A DNA stretch of 64,000 bases from Delphinus delphis (GCF_949987515.2 NC_082687.1:19886148-19950147); one strand, 5' to 3'; numbered from the stretch's first letter, positions 12,641-25,012 are shown. Notes: generated by a model not told the origin, from the letters alone. Translations and numbers: made by a program.

Positions 12641-13098
12641 ACATAAGAAATAATTAAGGCCAGTGAATGCTTATCATTTTTGCCTGCCTGAGACTCCTTC
12701 CCCATCATCCAGTAACAGACCACCTGCCTGCGATGGGAGCCTCCCTCTATGTGATTTAGTCGGGGCTGACCAGGGAACATAGGACCCACACTTGTCCACT
12801 CTCTGGTGGAGCTATTTGAAGAAATCTTCTTCCACTAGGATTGCTACAAGTCTGTGGGCTCCTTAGGCCACTTTTCCACTATGTGAAAGAAGGTGAACTA
12901 ATAAGCAGAGAAAGGCAGGTACCCAATACCATCACTAATCCCCTGGATACATCTGTGCCTAAAGCTGCTTCTGCCCTTGAATCTTCAGTTACCTGAGTCA
13001 ATGAATTTCCTTTTTGACTTAAGCTAATTTCACGTAAGCTTCTTTTACTGACAAATGAAAGAGTCCTAACCGATACATAAAGTAATTATTTAAAAGAC

Positions 13099-13313
13099 TT
13101 TTTTTTTTTTTTTTTTTTTTTGCGGTACGTGGGCCTCTTACTGTTGTGGCCTCTCCTGTTGCAGAGCACAGGCTCCGGACGCACATGCTCAGCGGCCATG
13201 GCTCACAGGCCCAGCCGCTCCATGACATGTGGGATCTTCCCGGACTGGGGCACGAACCTGTGTCCCCTGCATCGGCAGGTGGACTCTCAAACACTGCGCC
13301 ACCAGGGAAGCCC
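13099..13313 (-). mobile_element. CHR-type SINE
   Basis: This is a full-length antisense copy with a long T run (the A-tail) at the left. The right end reads ACCAGGGAAGCCC. Its TSD TAAAAGAC is at 13091-13098 and 13314-13321. Confidence 0.93.
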
Positions 13314-13984
13314 TAAAAGACATTTTTAAAGCTAGCAAAGGAATGTTACGTCCAGAACCTGTGTGAAAACAAAAAGATAAGCTTCTCTACCCTTCTTTTC
13401 CCAACACATGGGCTGTCTTCTCTACTTGGCTGTCTAGTCAAATGGCATCCACTAAATAATACAAAGCAATAAGACCATATGATCCCGTACCCATTAAGCC
13501 TAGGCCTTCACACTATGCCACAAATGAAATATCATCCCACTCAAAGGTCACCCCAGAGGTGGTTTCAGATTCTGTTTTGCACGGCCTGTGATTCTGTGGA
13601 AGCTGAGCAGCTCACCTTCCTAATAAGGCCACGGCTACAGGTATGGCTGAGCTCTCAAGGCAGGGAGAGAGAGCTCTCCTGATGCATTTAGACTCAGTGA
13701 CGATCAAAATTAGAATGAAATATCAAGTCCTGTCAGTTTTTCTGGGTTGTCAAGTAATTGAGTCACACAAACTTTTTTAAACCCAGTATTCCTGCATTTC
13801 AAGCAGAGAAGCCAATATGTTGCTTCATCCTTCTAAGCTACCATCATATAACCATACAACTACGAGGCCAGGAACTGGTCTCAGATTGTTAAGAGTGTAT
13901 TAGGAAGAGGAAAAGATGAAGATCCAAAATCATTATGTGATGGGAAAGAAACTTCTGGAATCCTTGAGCTCATATCCACCTTAG

Positions 13985-14095
13985 TATTTACTAATGCTAA
14001 TACTAACAATATAATACTGTATGCCTGGCACACAGCAGGGCTTAGTAAATACTTGTTGAATGAACAAATTAGTACATGAATGAATGAACCCCTCA
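13985..14095 (-). repeat. L2/MIR 3' remnant
   Basis: The segment includes GCCTGGCACACAGCAGGGCT, TTAGTAAATACTTGTTGAAT and a GAATGAATGAA tail, typical of the 3' end shared by MIR and L2. By that order the element reads on the plus strand, so the strand call is uncertain. Confidence 0.5.
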
Positions 14096-14847
14096 CTTGT
14101 CTTCACAGTAATTTTTAAAACCAATTGCAAAACCTGTTCATAGTAGTAACCTAAACAAAATGATATAAAAGCAAAACAAGTATAAAAGCAAAAGAAGATG
14201 AAGTATATACAAGAATGTTTCAAATATGGCAACTGGACAAATATCCCAAGAGAAGAATGTAAATATTTAAAGCTTAAAAGGGTGGTTTGAGTTTAACAAT
14301 TGGGAGGCCATTTCTGACCCTGAAACCAGTGAACAGTCCCATTAACTTTCCCCTTCAGGGGCGACCGCACAACGTCAAGGAACTGGTGATTTAAATGCTC
14401 CACTCTGGCAGCAGAAGCGGCAAAGTGGGAGTGACCATGGGCATCGCTTCCAGGTTTGTTCCTGACGCAACAATGGAACTACCCAACCGCAGTTACAAGG
14501 AACTTGCATACCACTTCCAAACCGCCTGGCTCTTGCACAACATATATATGTGCTCAATCACCCCCTACCAACTTTCTTTTGAACTTTTTCCCAATTAATT
14601 TCCTCTTTAAAGTTTACTCATGATTATTTCACCATGATAAAAGAGTTTTCTAAGGTTTGAGCAAAGAACATTCCAGAAAGATGATCTTCTAAGGTGTAAA
14701 AGGTGGCTAATCAAGTGATCCCAGCTCTGTTTCCCCAAGATTTGGTCTTCCATTTTTCCTGCAGATTTCCTTACAGTTCTTACTGAAGCCACTATGGTGC
14801 TGATGCAGTCCCTCCCACAATGTACACAGGCGTGCACACACACACGT

Positions 14848-14920
14848 GCTTATACACATTCTCAAAGCTCTTCCTCAAAGCTCTTCCAAAGCTTATACAC
14901 ATTCTCAAAGCTCTTCCAAA
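14848..14920. repeat. 43-bp tandem duplication
   Basis: GCTTATACACATTCTCAAAG begins at 14848 and again at 14891, giving a 43-bp period. Within the first unit CTCAAAGCTCTTCC is itself doubled. It adjoins a CA-rich stretch at 14833-14846. Confidence 0.85.
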
Positions 14921-14929
14921 AAAAGAGCC

Positions 14930-16140
14930 TTTCCTGGATATATTATTTAAAGGAGAAAGATGCTTTATTTTATGATACATTGATAAGGGAAAAAACAGAT
15001 TATTACAAAGCAATATGTATAGAATGATACCACTGCTCTAAATAAGGTTAAATAAAATCTGGAGATATGGTGCAAGAGGGTTCCCTTTTCTCCACACTCT
15101 CTCCAGCATTTACTGTTTGTAGATTTTTTGATGATGGCCATTCTGACCAGTGTGAGGTGATACCTCATTGTAGTTTTGATTTGCATCACATTAGCGATGT
15201 TGAGCATCCTTTCATGTGTTTGTTGGCAGTCTGTATATCTTCTTTGGAGAAATGTCTATTTACGTCTTCTGCCCATTTTTGGATTGGGTTGTTTGTTTTT
15301 TTCATATTGAGCTGCATGAGCTTCTTGTAAATTTTAAAGACTAATCTTTTGTCAGTTGCTTCATTTGCAAATATTTTCTTCATTGCAGCTCTATTTACAA
15401 TAGCCAGGACATGGAAGCAACCTAAGTGTCCATCGACAGATGAATGGATAAAGAAGATGTGGCACATATACACAATGGAATATTACTCAGCCATAAAAAG
15501 AAACGAAAGTGAGTTATTTGTAGTGAGGTGGGTGGACCTAGAGTCTGTCATACAGAGTGAAGTAAGTCAGAAAAAGAAAAACAAATACAGTATGCTAACA
15601 CATATATATGGAATCTTAAAAAAAAATGGTTCTGAAGAACTTAGGGGCAGAACAGGAATAAAGAGGCACACGTAGAGAATGGGCTTAAGGACACAGGGAG
15701 GGGGAAGGGTAAGCTGGGACGAAGTGAGAGAGTGGCATGGACATATATACACTACCAAATGTAAAATAGATAGCTAGTGGGAAGCAGCCACATAGCACAG
15801 GGAGAGCAGCTCGGTGCTTTGTGTCCACCTAGAGGGGTGGGATAGGGAGGGTGGAACGGAGATGCAAGAGGGAGGAGATATGGGGTATATGTATATGTAT
15901 AACTGATTCACTTTGTTATACAGCAGAAACTAACACACCATTGTAAAGCAATTATACTCCAATAAAGATGTTAAAAAAAAAATCTGGAGATAACATGCTT
16001 CAAAATGTTAACAGTGTTTACCTCTGGTGGTGAAATTATGAAAGATTTTTTTGTTTTTTCCTTTCTGCTTCTCTGTATTTGCCAAAGTTTTAGGCAATAT
16101 GCATGTATTCCTATTTTAATTAAGAAAATAAAGTTAAATC
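14930..16140 (+). repeat. Old L1 3' region hosting a younger L1
   Basis: Sequences on both sides of the young L1 (14930-15067 and 15981-16140) resemble a single ancient L1 3' UTR. The left part includes AAAGCAATATGTATAGAATG. The right part includes GTTTACCTCTGGTGG and ends near GAAAATAAAGTTAAAT. Confidence 0.6.
15068..15980 (+). mobile_element. Young LINE-1 with 5' inversion (twin priming)
   Basis: Bases 15068 to about 15382 are L1 ORF2 3'-terminal sequence in antisense, containing GCCATTCTGACCAGTGTGAG. From about 15383 the sequence turns to sense L1 (CTCTATTTACAATAGCCAGG), continuing through the 3' UTR to ACTCCAATAAAGATG and an A-tail. The whole unit is flanked by a TSD AATCTGGAGATA (within 15054-15067 and at 15981-15992). 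One inverted plus one direct segment inside a single TSD is the signature of twin-primed reverse transcription. Confidence 0.93.
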
Positions 16141-16697
16141 ACGAGGGTTTTCCAATCTTTGTACAGGTTCCTCCAAACACAATTAAGACAGGCTGGAATT
16201 TCTTTTTAATTTTTACTAAAGAAAAAGAAATTTTAAAAGCTGTGATACACTCTTTAAAAGAGGTTTACAACATCTTCTGATGACCACAGCTACTGACAAG
16301 GTTCTCAGCCCTGCCCCCCCTCTACGTGCAGTTTCCAAGGCTCTCTCACCCCCAGAAGCCTGGTGTGGTGTCAGAGCACAAGTAATCTGGATTTTTGACT
16401 TCATGATCCTGACCTGGCTCCAGGGGCTGGGGCCACTCTGCTTTCCATCACCAGCAAGATAGTCCCCTAGGCCTCCTCCCTTTTGCTGCCAAGACTAAAA
16501 GGTCTTTTGGCCTTGCTTCTCGCCAAGGGCTCCCCACTAAGTCCCCTGGGAGATAAAGTGTGGAAGGCTTGCCCCTTCTCCAACTCAAGGCTGGGGCAGA
16601 TGCCACAAGAAGTGAGCTCATCCTCAAAGTCATCTAACCTCTGTGTACATGGAATGACCTTGTCCATCACAGACCCAATCATATCACAACACTTTGG

Positions 16698-17222
16698 CAC
16701 AGTGGTTCTCAAAGTGCAGTCCAAGGACACCCCCCCGCCCCGCCCAGGGGTTACCAAGAACCTGCCAGAGAAAATGCAAGGTCAACATGATTTTCATAAT
16801 AATTCTAAAACTGCATTTTCCTTTTTCACTCTCATTCTTTCATGAGTGAACAATGGATATTCCAGAGGCTAAATGACATGTCACAACAGATGGAACACAG
16901 AAGCACATATGAGAATTCAACTATCTTCTACTAAGTCAGACATTAGAGATTTGCAAAAATGTAAGACAATGCCATTCTCCTCACTAATTTCTTGTCATGG
17001 TAAATACAGTTATTTTTCATTTGAAAAACAAGGTTAACGTGACATGGCCTTATTACTGTTATTTTTTACATGTTAAACAAATATTTTAAATTTTTCTTAA
17101 CATTAATTTCTATAATGGTAGATATCAATAGATATAAACCACATGTACTTTAGTATATTGGGGTCCTCAATAATTTTTAAGAGTAAAAAAGGGTCCTGAG
17201 ACCAACAGGTTTGGCCTAGAGC
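16698..17222 (-). repeat. hAT-type DNA transposon remnant
   Basis: The left end reads CAGTGGTTCTCAAAGTGCAG, a form common to hAT (Charlie-like) elements. The right part reads GGGGTCCTCAATAATTTTTA and GGGTCCTGAGACC. Internal sequence is AT-rich and non-coding. The exact family is not certain. Confidence 0.55.
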
Positions 17223-17289
17223 ATAAGAATGACAGATGGGCCCTTGCATTTAACTGACAAGCTGGGAACTTCTAACTAACCTTACCCAA

Positions 17290-17860
17290 TACATGGCTCA
17301 TCTTGTTTATCCTTACTCACCCCACACACAAGACTATTTCTACTGAAATATTGCCGTTGTCAATCTTCTGCTCAAACTGGCCCCCAACACACACGCCAAA
17401 AAAAATCTTTCCTTCTGCCAAGAGTCTAAAGACCTAACACTGAAGAATTATCTGTCCCCAACCTTCCTTCCTCCTTTTGTCCTCCACCAAAAGCATCCTT
17501 AAACTCTCTGTTTTAACCAAGCAGTTCTAATGCCTTGTATTTTACCTTCACTCTGACTTTGCATGCCCCATGAGTCCTACCTAGAATTCTGAGATACCTC
17601 CTCTCAAAGTATCCAACTTCTGTCTGTCCTATATTTGGCCCCACTGCCTCTACTTAATATTGCTATGCTCTCCAGATTCCCCTATCCATAGGATTTACAT
17701 GTTTAGCACTTACCGTGTGCTTGCTCGTATTACCATATGCTCGTGAAAATGGATATCTCTTTAATAAGATCATGAACATCTAGAGAGGAAGGATGTATTA
17801 TTTCATATCTTCCTCAACTCCTAGCAAGCTTCAGACACATAAGTCACTCAACTTATAACA
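17290..17860 (+). repeat. L2-like LINE fragment
   Basis: This diverged, pyrimidine-rich stretch has L2-style 3' blocks such as CTTCTGCTCAAACTGGCC and a TACCGTGTGCTTGC-like segment. It contains only short frames. Confidence 0.5.
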
Positions 17861-19169
17861 ATCACTAACATGATAGATTAAGGAAAGGGCAGGGAATGAA
17901 AGAAGATTAGAAACTAGCACCTAGTGACTGAATATAATTCTGAGAAATACAAATTGATAACCTGAGACTTATTTACTAGGAACTCTGAAGAATCAAATTT
18001 TCTAGTCACAAGTTGCCTTGTTCATTCTATAAAACTTACCCGGCATCAATTCAGTAGAGCCCTGATACTACAAATAAACTAATACTGACATCAATGTTTC
18101 CAAGTTGCCATAAAAATTACAGCTATGGGCTATGGAGAAAATCTGAGTCTAAATTATGACCAAAGAACTCTAAAAATTTCAGAAATTAGAAGGAATAAAA
18201 ACTTAATTATTTCCTTCTGCTGATATGACACACAGGTTCAATTTTAACATACTGTTTCTTTTCTACTATTTTTTTATTAATGTGTCTGCATCAAATAAAT
18301 GGATTGCTGGCTTACTTTGAACTAAATGAGACATCTAGGTTGACTGAAATAATTTTAGAAGTTATATTGGTGTAAAATTTCTTGTAAAACGTTGAAGTTA
18401 TTCATTCATTTAACAAATATTTCCTGAATACCTACTATATGCTAGACACTATGCTAGTTACAGGAATAAAGAAGGTGACTGAGATAAACCCAGTCCTTAA
18501 CCTCACAATAGATATCACAGACTAGTACAGGGTTCAGATTTTTTTAAAATAGTAATTACAGTATGGCTCAGTAAGTGCTAGGGTAGGATCCATGAATGTG
18601 AAGAAGACAGAATAACTAACCTACCCTAAAGGAATGGGATTGTCCAAGGATTCCTGGAGAAAACAACATCTAAGATGAGATGTGAAGAAAAAAGGAGAAA
18701 TAAAGTTGGAGAAATATGGGGGGTAAGGGTAGGTACTGCAGGGCCTTAAATACCAGGCAAGAAGTTTAGATTTTATTCTAACAGTAATTAGAAGTCATTT
18801 GAAGATGGTGAAATGATCAGTTTCACGTAATTGGGATATAAATCTGGCAGCAATGTGAAAGATAGGACACGGGGCAGCACGGAATGCCATGGGCAGCATA
18901 ACACCAGGCACAAACAGAATGCAAGATCTGTATCTAATTAAATCTCACAACAATCCCACAAAGTAGATAAAATGATCCCCCCTACACTAAAGAGAACACT
19001 GGAATTTAGAGATATTAAGTAAGCAGTATTTAAGCTATTGTGACACGACTTATGCGCGTTTGAAATGGGAAGTAGAGATAGAGAGGACTCAAGAATAACA
19101 TCCCGTTTTTCAGCTTAGTCAGCGGAGAGTATGGTGACACTGATCAATGAGACTGACAAGACAGGATTA

Positions 19170-20249
19170 CAATAAGTCCTCTACATACGAACCTTCAAGT
19201 TGCGAACTTTCAAAGATGCGAAAGTGCATTCGCATGTCCAATCACATAAGTTAGTTCACGTGTCTGGCGTACATTGTCATGTGTGTGCATCCTCTACAAG
19301 TGGTTGTGCTTTTGTGTACTTTACTGTACAGGACTGTATAGAGTACAGTAGTACAGTATCCTTAGTTCAAGCCCAGGATGTCCAGAAGCAAGCATAAAAG
19401 CAGCAGTGATGTAGCTGGTACTGCTAAGAAGCGCCAAGCGATGACGATGGAAACAAAAGTGAAAATAATTGAGGGAGTGGAGTGAGGCTACAAGATGGTA
19501 GATGTTGCGCATTCTAATAACACTGAACTCCCTGCTGTGCAACACAAGGAGCTTACTAATGAAGACCTGACGGAACTGGAGGCCCAGAGAAAGGACAAAG
19601 AGAGATGAGAGGAAGAAGTAACTGAAGAACCGAAGAGATTCACAACACGGGAAATGCGAAGGGGCTTTTCTTTATTTGAGGAGGCACTGTTAGTTTTTAA
19701 GGCACAGGACCCAAATTTAGAATGGTGCACGAAGGTTGCAGCAGCCATTCAAAATGCAATCCAGTGCTACCATGTCATCAATGACGAGAAAAAAAGAGCT
19801 ACTACCCAGACATCACTGGATCGCTTTTTCAAGAGGGTAGATAGAATTGAATCCAACAAGGAACCAGAACCTGTGGCCTCAGTGTCAGACGTGAGTGAAA
19901 TTGCAGCTTGCCCTCCGTCTCCTGTTGCTGACGATCCTTCAGCTCTACCATCTCCCACCTCCTCTCTCTCCTCCAGTCAGTGACTCTTCTTGCCTGTTCA
20001 CTGGATGCCAGCCCCTGATGCCAGCTGTTGTACTGTACTACTGTATTTTTCAAGGTACTGTAAGATTAAAAATGTTTTCTTTATTTTGTGTGTTTGTTGG
20101 TTTTTTTATGTATTATTTGTGTGAAAAGTATACTATATAGCCGATTGTGTTACTTGGGTACCTAGGCTAACTCTATTGGACTTACGAACAAACCAGACTT
20201 ACAAACGTGCTCCTGGAATAGTACTCATTTGTATGTAGGGGACTTACTG
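19170..20249 (+). mobile_element. Internally deleted Tigger (pogo/Tc1-mariner) DNA transposon
   Basis: Inverted ends are CAATAAGTCCTCTACATACG at the left and the complement of CAGTAAGTCCCCTACATAC at the right, with TA on both flanks (19168-19169 and 20250-20251). Inside is a broken transposase. An N-terminal piece from 19379 (MSRSKHKSSSDVAGTAKKRQ) stops after 35 codons. A C-terminal piece to about 19982 includes TTQTSLDRFFKRVDRIESNK. The DNA-binding remainder and the whole DDE catalytic region between them are missing, and further stops are present. At about 1.08 kb it is a non-autonomous deletion derivative. Confidence 0.9.
19621..19983 (+). pseudogene. Tigger transposase C-terminal remnant
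   Basis: The longest open frame in this element runs 19654-19983 (109 codons). It reads RRGFSLFEEALLVFKAQDPN near its start and ends in a serine/proline-rich tail before a TGA. The same frame is open a little further upstream (EEVTEEPKRFTTREM) but is broken by a TGA at about 19606. It matches the acidic C-terminal end of Tigger-type transposases and is not a host gene. Confidence 0.85.
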
Positions 20250-21424
20250 TACCAGAAGGTGTTGATGGAGAAAGGATGGAGTTGATGAGTTCCATTTGGG
20301 ACAGGTTTAGACCTGCTGAGTTGGAGAGGGGAGAGAGTTAGACATCAGTCGGCAACCAGGATGTGCATGGCTAAGCCTCAGGAGAGAAATGTGAACCAAG
20401 CCAACCTAAGCAGAAAGCACCCACAGACAGGTGATAACTGCAGCCAGAGGAGAGACTGAGGTTGCACAGAGAGAGTGTGCAAAATCAAAAGGAAGAGTGC
20501 TTAGGATAGAACCCCAAGGAACACCGATATTTAAAGGATGAGCAAAAGACACTGAAATTGAAAAGAAGCAGCCAGAGAGGTAAGAAAACCAAACCAAGGT
20601 AGACACAGCTGTGGGCAAGGAGAGGATGTGTGTCAAGTAGGATGTGTTCAACACTGTCGAAATTAACACAGAGGTAAAGCCTGAGAATCTCTCATTGTAT
20701 TCAGCAATAAGAAGGTCTGGGTGACGTCCTATAGAGCAATTTTAAGGAAGTATTGGGGACAGAGCCATACCGCAATGTGCTGAGGAGTGTCTGGAAGGTG
20801 AGAAAATGGAATAGACTTCATACATGTCCACCACCCAGTTATATAAAGAAAGTAAGGCATGAAGACCATGGGATATTCAGGGGATTCATAGCACAGGGGC
20901 CACGCTAAGGCAGCACCTGCCTAAAACCAGCACAATGGAGAAGAACTGAGGATTCAAAATTGGCACCTCTGTTCTCCCAGTCAAATTTGGGCACCTGGTG
21001 ACTTCTGCCAAAGACTTCTTTGTGCCTCAGTTTCTGGGGAAACTGCTATGTCCCAATTCTCTCACACAACACTGTTTGGAGTATCAAATGTCAATGATCA
21101 GGAAATAACATTGCAAGGTTGAAAAATAGCTTGTGAAGAAATTAATAATCTTGTTTTAGAGCTAGACCTCACTATTGCAGAGACAGCTCCAGCAGGAAAA
21201 ATAGTAATAATAATTTTTTTTCTTGTTTTCCTGAAACAAAAGAAATCTCAGCAGAAAATACCTTCCTGCTTTCAATGATTGTACTGTTCCCAGTGGCTTC
21301 AGGAAACTAGCATCAGTTCTACTCTGACACCGAGGCACTTGGATGACATCTGAGGCACAAAGATTTTTGGAAAATAAACCAGCCCCTCCGTGGGAGGATA
21401 TTCTTTGGTATATGTGGAGCAACA

Positions 21425-21670
21425 GTGGAGAGACAGCCTGGGTTTTGAAGTCTAGTCACTCTGGACTGGAATCCTCACTCTGCCACTTCTGAGCTATGAC
21501 TCTGAGGGAGGTATTCAACCTCGCTGAGACTGGGTTTCCTCATGGGAATACCTAGAGTACTCACCCTGTGAGATTAAGAGGCTTAATGGGATGGTATATA
21601 AGAAGGTACTGAGCACAATGCCTGGTACATGATAAGTACTCCATAAATGTTAACTATCACTGCTATTAGG
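21425..21670 (+). repeat. MIR SINE
   Basis: This is a near-complete MIR with AGACAGCCTGGGTTTTGAAG, CTCACTCTGCCACTTCTGAG, GAGATTAAGAGGCTTAATGG, and the end ACTCCATAAATGTTAACTAT. Confidence 0.88.
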
Positions 21671-22213
21671 ATAGGATCTGCTCCCTCTGCTGGAGTGAAG
21701 GTCCTACCTGAACATTTACTTAAAGGGCATTCATCCCAAGATTAGGGACAGAGCCAGTGTCTAGACTTTCTCAAAAGATGTGTAGGTAAAGTAACCAAAG
21801 AATATACATGAATTCTGAGATCCCTGCTCCTAAAGAAAACTGCAGAGCATCATGATTTGATATTCAAACTCAAGTACCTGGTATCATCAGTAGGGTGCAT
21901 CCCTTAACAGAAGGGTCCATGTGTTTTCTAGCATATGTGTTCAATATTCATTTAAAGCAGGATCTGTTACCCAACTCAGAATCGTCTTACTGATTTTACC
22001 TCTCTCTTTTTAAGTTTGGACTAACTTCTCTTTCCCTGTCCCTGAAGAGACACATCCCTGACTTATCATAGTCAGACCAAAGTGGCTCCTGTCCTCTTAC
22101 CTGCCTCCCAACTAATAAGGTCACAGCTGAATGTGGAGGACCCTGGGTTCTTCTGGCCTGCAAAACCCATACAGAGGTCCTGAGGTAAATCTAAATTTAA
22201 AAGCACAATTACA

Positions 22214-22426
22214 GGGCTTCCCTGGTGGCGCAGTGGTTGAGAGTCCGCCTGCCAATGCACGGGACACGGGTTCGTGCCCCGGTCTGGGAAGATCCCACGT
22301 GCCGCGGAGCGGCTGGGCCCGTGAGCCATGGCCGCTGAGCCTGCGCGTCCGGAGCCTGTTGCTCCGCAACGGGAGAGGCCACAACAGTGAGAGGCCCGCG
22401 CACCGCAAAAAAAAAAAAAAAAAAAA
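22214..22426 (+). mobile_element. CHR-type SINE
   Basis: This full-length copy starts GGGCTTCCCTGGTGGCGCAG and ends in a pure A run. A perfect 15-bp TSD, AAAAGCACAATTACA, lies at 22199-22213 and 22427-22441. Confidence 0.95.
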
Positions 22427-22884
22427 AAAAGCACAATTACATCAATTTCTACAAGTATAATATGGATTTCCAATCATTCACATTTCAGTATTGATGTAAA
22501 ATTTGGACAAAAATAATAAAACAAAGCCAACTCCTAAATATAGCCTCAGAAGTCCTCTGGGAGGACCTAAGGTTTACATTTTCAGGAGTTCACATTTTTC
22601 AGGAGTTTATTACTAGTGCTTGATGAAAGGGAGGAAGAGACAAATGGTAAAAGCCTTTCTCAAGATGAGTCACCACTGAAACCAAAGTCACTGGACTGAT
22701 GTATTTCTCACTGAACTTTTTATTTCAATTAATCCTTACTGTCTTTTTATAGCCTTGCTTTCCTCAAAGTTGAGTAACCCTCAGGTGCTCAGGCCTCCAG
22801 TGAAAGACAATTTTGTTAAGGGTAGTTAAGCTATTGTTAAGCTATATCAACTAATACAGTATTATAATATAATAACTATGCATT

Positions 22885-23230
22885 GAGCATACAGTTTGAG
22901 CCAGGCATGATGCTAAGTATTTTACATGCATTGTCTTTCTTGTTATTATTTTTTTAAGTAATACAGGTAATGGGAAAAAACAGATTGTTTGAGTTACTAC
23001 ATGTAATACACATAGTAGTAAATATAGAAGTGCCTAAAATACAGCGATACTCAGTAATTATTATTATTGTTCTTATATTTTCGTTCACAACCATCCTATG
23101 AGTAAGGTTCATTTTTTCAATTCAAAGACGTGAAAACTGAGGATTAAAGAGGCTAAGTCATTTGTCTGTGATTCCCAGCTAATAAGTGATTAGAATTTCA
23201 GCACAGGTCTGTTTAAACCCCAAGGACAAA
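22885..23230 (-). repeat. MIR SINE, antisense
   Basis: The plus strand shows the antisense MIR order: GCCAGGCATGATGCTAAGTA, CATCCTATGAGTAAGG, GAAAACTGAGGATTAAAGAG and a trailing GTCTGTTTAAACCCC. An AT-rich segment interrupts the middle. Confidence 0.72.
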
Positions 23231-24429
23231 TTGTTAACCATTATGTTGTATTCCTACTACAGTTAGAGACCTAAGAAGCCCATTGAATATACCAATGACA
23301 AGTGTATTATTTTTGAATAGGTTCAAAAATAGAACTAAAACAGAACTAAAGTCTTAGAGGCCTTATCAATGCTCACTTGGTTTTTTTATTTCTCTAACTA
23401 TTTAGTTAAGTATAAAAAAAGTCAAGGTATTAAATATTTGGACTTCAAAGGCATAATACTACTTTTCAGGTTAACACCTTTGATCTAGATTCACAGATTT
23501 TTGTTTTTGTTCTCCTTAAGCTTCAGGCCAAGAAAAACAACAGAGGACTTTTGGAAGGAGACAGAAACCAAACTAAACAAGGCTCCATTCTGAAGATTTT
23601 CTATGTTGCCACATCCCATCATCACAAAGGTAATTCAGTGATAGTTTCATTTCTTTATAAAATAAACGTCAAGGCTCGGCAAACCCATTTGGCTCCTGAA
23701 ACAGACAACTGGGAATAGTTTGAGAATAAATTAATTAGTTTCAATTACAAACAGGAATCCTACCATCATCTGAAGTTGGAAATGGGAACACTCTCTGAAA
23801 ACTACAAGTTTCTTAGGTTGTCTAGAGTTTAGTAACATTCTTTTTTTTTAAATAAATTGCATTGTAAATGATCCTAATATTAACTGTGTGCACTTAGTAA
23901 TATGGACAGTCGCTTGAGGACATGCCACTGTGAATCCAAATAACTGGCAAACTCTTGTTACCAATCACATCAGGCTACCCTCATTAGGGGGTTGCTTTTC
24001 TTTACCCTGAGGAATGCCATTCCTTCTCAACTTCAGGCCTGTTTTCCATGCCTATTTACATTCCTATTTTCCACCCCCGACCTCTACTACCACCAAAAGA
24101 AATTTAACATAGAGGTTTCAAATGTATATTGAATTTAAAGAAAAAACTCTTAAACTGCAGTCATAGTTGAGAAGCAACGGGTTTTTATGATGGGGAAAAA
24201 AAGTCCCTGACCATCAACATCTCCCAATGTGGGCATCACCTGGAAACAGAGAGATGGTGTGAACCATGGAAAGCATAGAAGCTGAAAATCTCCCACACAG
24301 CTACTCTACTTTGAATATCTCTAGAGAGAAATAAAGATCTATCTCAATGAAGGGGAAAAGTTTACCACTCCCTCTCCTGGTAACTGTGTGAGAGCTCAAA
24401 CTCCCATCTAGCAGCAATGAGATTCTAAG

Positions 24430-24483
24430 AGTTAGTAATTCTGTTAGAGTTAGTACCTCTGTTAGGGTTAGTAATTCTGTTAA
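24430..24483. repeat. Three-copy 18-bp tandem repeat
   Basis: AGTTAGTAATTCTGTTAG is followed by AGTTAGTACCTCTGTTAG and GGTTAGTAATTCTGTTAA. The units are at 24430-24447, 24448-24465 and 24466-24483. Confidence 0.9.
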
Positions 24484-24599
24484 AGTAATCTGCTCACCTA
24501 CTCTTCCCTCATTGCTTCAACTCATTCCCTAGCACCGATGCACAGTCCGCTTTCTGCAGTGTTGTGCAGTCAGCAATGCAGCTGCTTCACAGGCATGAA

Positions 24600-24797
24600 A
24601 AAGGAGGACTTACAGGATTAAGAGGAACAAACTATTATGTATAAAATAAGCTACAAGGATGTATTGTACAACACAGGAAATACAGCCAATATTTTATAAT
24701 AACTATAAATAGAGTATAATCTTTAAAAGTTGTGAATCACTGTATTGTACACCTGTAACTTATATAATACTGCACATCAACTATACGTCAATTAAAA
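24600..24797 (+). repeat. L1 3' end fragment
   Basis: The segment reads through AAAATAAGCTACAAGGATGT and TATTGTACACCTGTAACTTA to CATCAACTATACGTCAATTA and an A-rich tail, an L1 3' UTR pattern. A CHR SINE is inserted in or directly after its tail. Confidence 0.8.
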
Positions 24798-24807
24798 AAG
24801 AAAAAAG

Positions 24808-25012
24808 AGGGGCTTCCCTGGTGGCACAGTGGTTGAGAGTCCGCCTGCCGATGCAGGGAAGACGAGTTCATGCCCCGGTCTGGGAAGATCCCACATGCTG
24901 CGGAGCGGCTAGGCCCGTGAGCCATGGCCGCTGAGCCTGCGTGTCCGGAGCCTGTGCTCCGCAAGTGCTCCGCAACGGGAGAGGCCACGGCAGTGAGAGG
25001 CCCGTGTACCGC
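24808..25012 (+). mobile_element. CHR-type SINE with internal 11-bp duplication
   Basis: This is a full-length SINE. Its body contains GTGCTCCGCAA twice in tandem (24954-24964 and 24965-24975), absent from the other copies. Flanking A/G-rich sequence (AAAAAAGAAAAAAGA-like on both sides) is compatible with a TSD. Confidence 0.9.

Larger units (their letters stand above)
18390..20790 (-). repeat. Antisense L2 split by a Tigger transposon
   Basis: Left part 18390-19168 begins with TTCATTCATTTAACAAATAT, then contains GGGCCTTAAATACCAGGCAA, a typical antisense L2 motif. Right part 20250-20790 continues with GAACCCCAAGGAACACCGAT and related L2 segments. The Tigger at 19170-20249 interrupts it, so the two parts were one element. 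Confidence 0.78.

Noticed and set aside
15349..15675. 108-codon frame containing [17 protein letters not shown]
   Set aside because: This is the end of L1 ORF2 read after the inversion junction, part of a truncated L1.
22214..22300. tRNA gene candidates at SINE heads
   Set aside because: The tRNA-Glu-like A/B-box region is the promoter part of CHR SINEs and is diverged from a functional tRNA.
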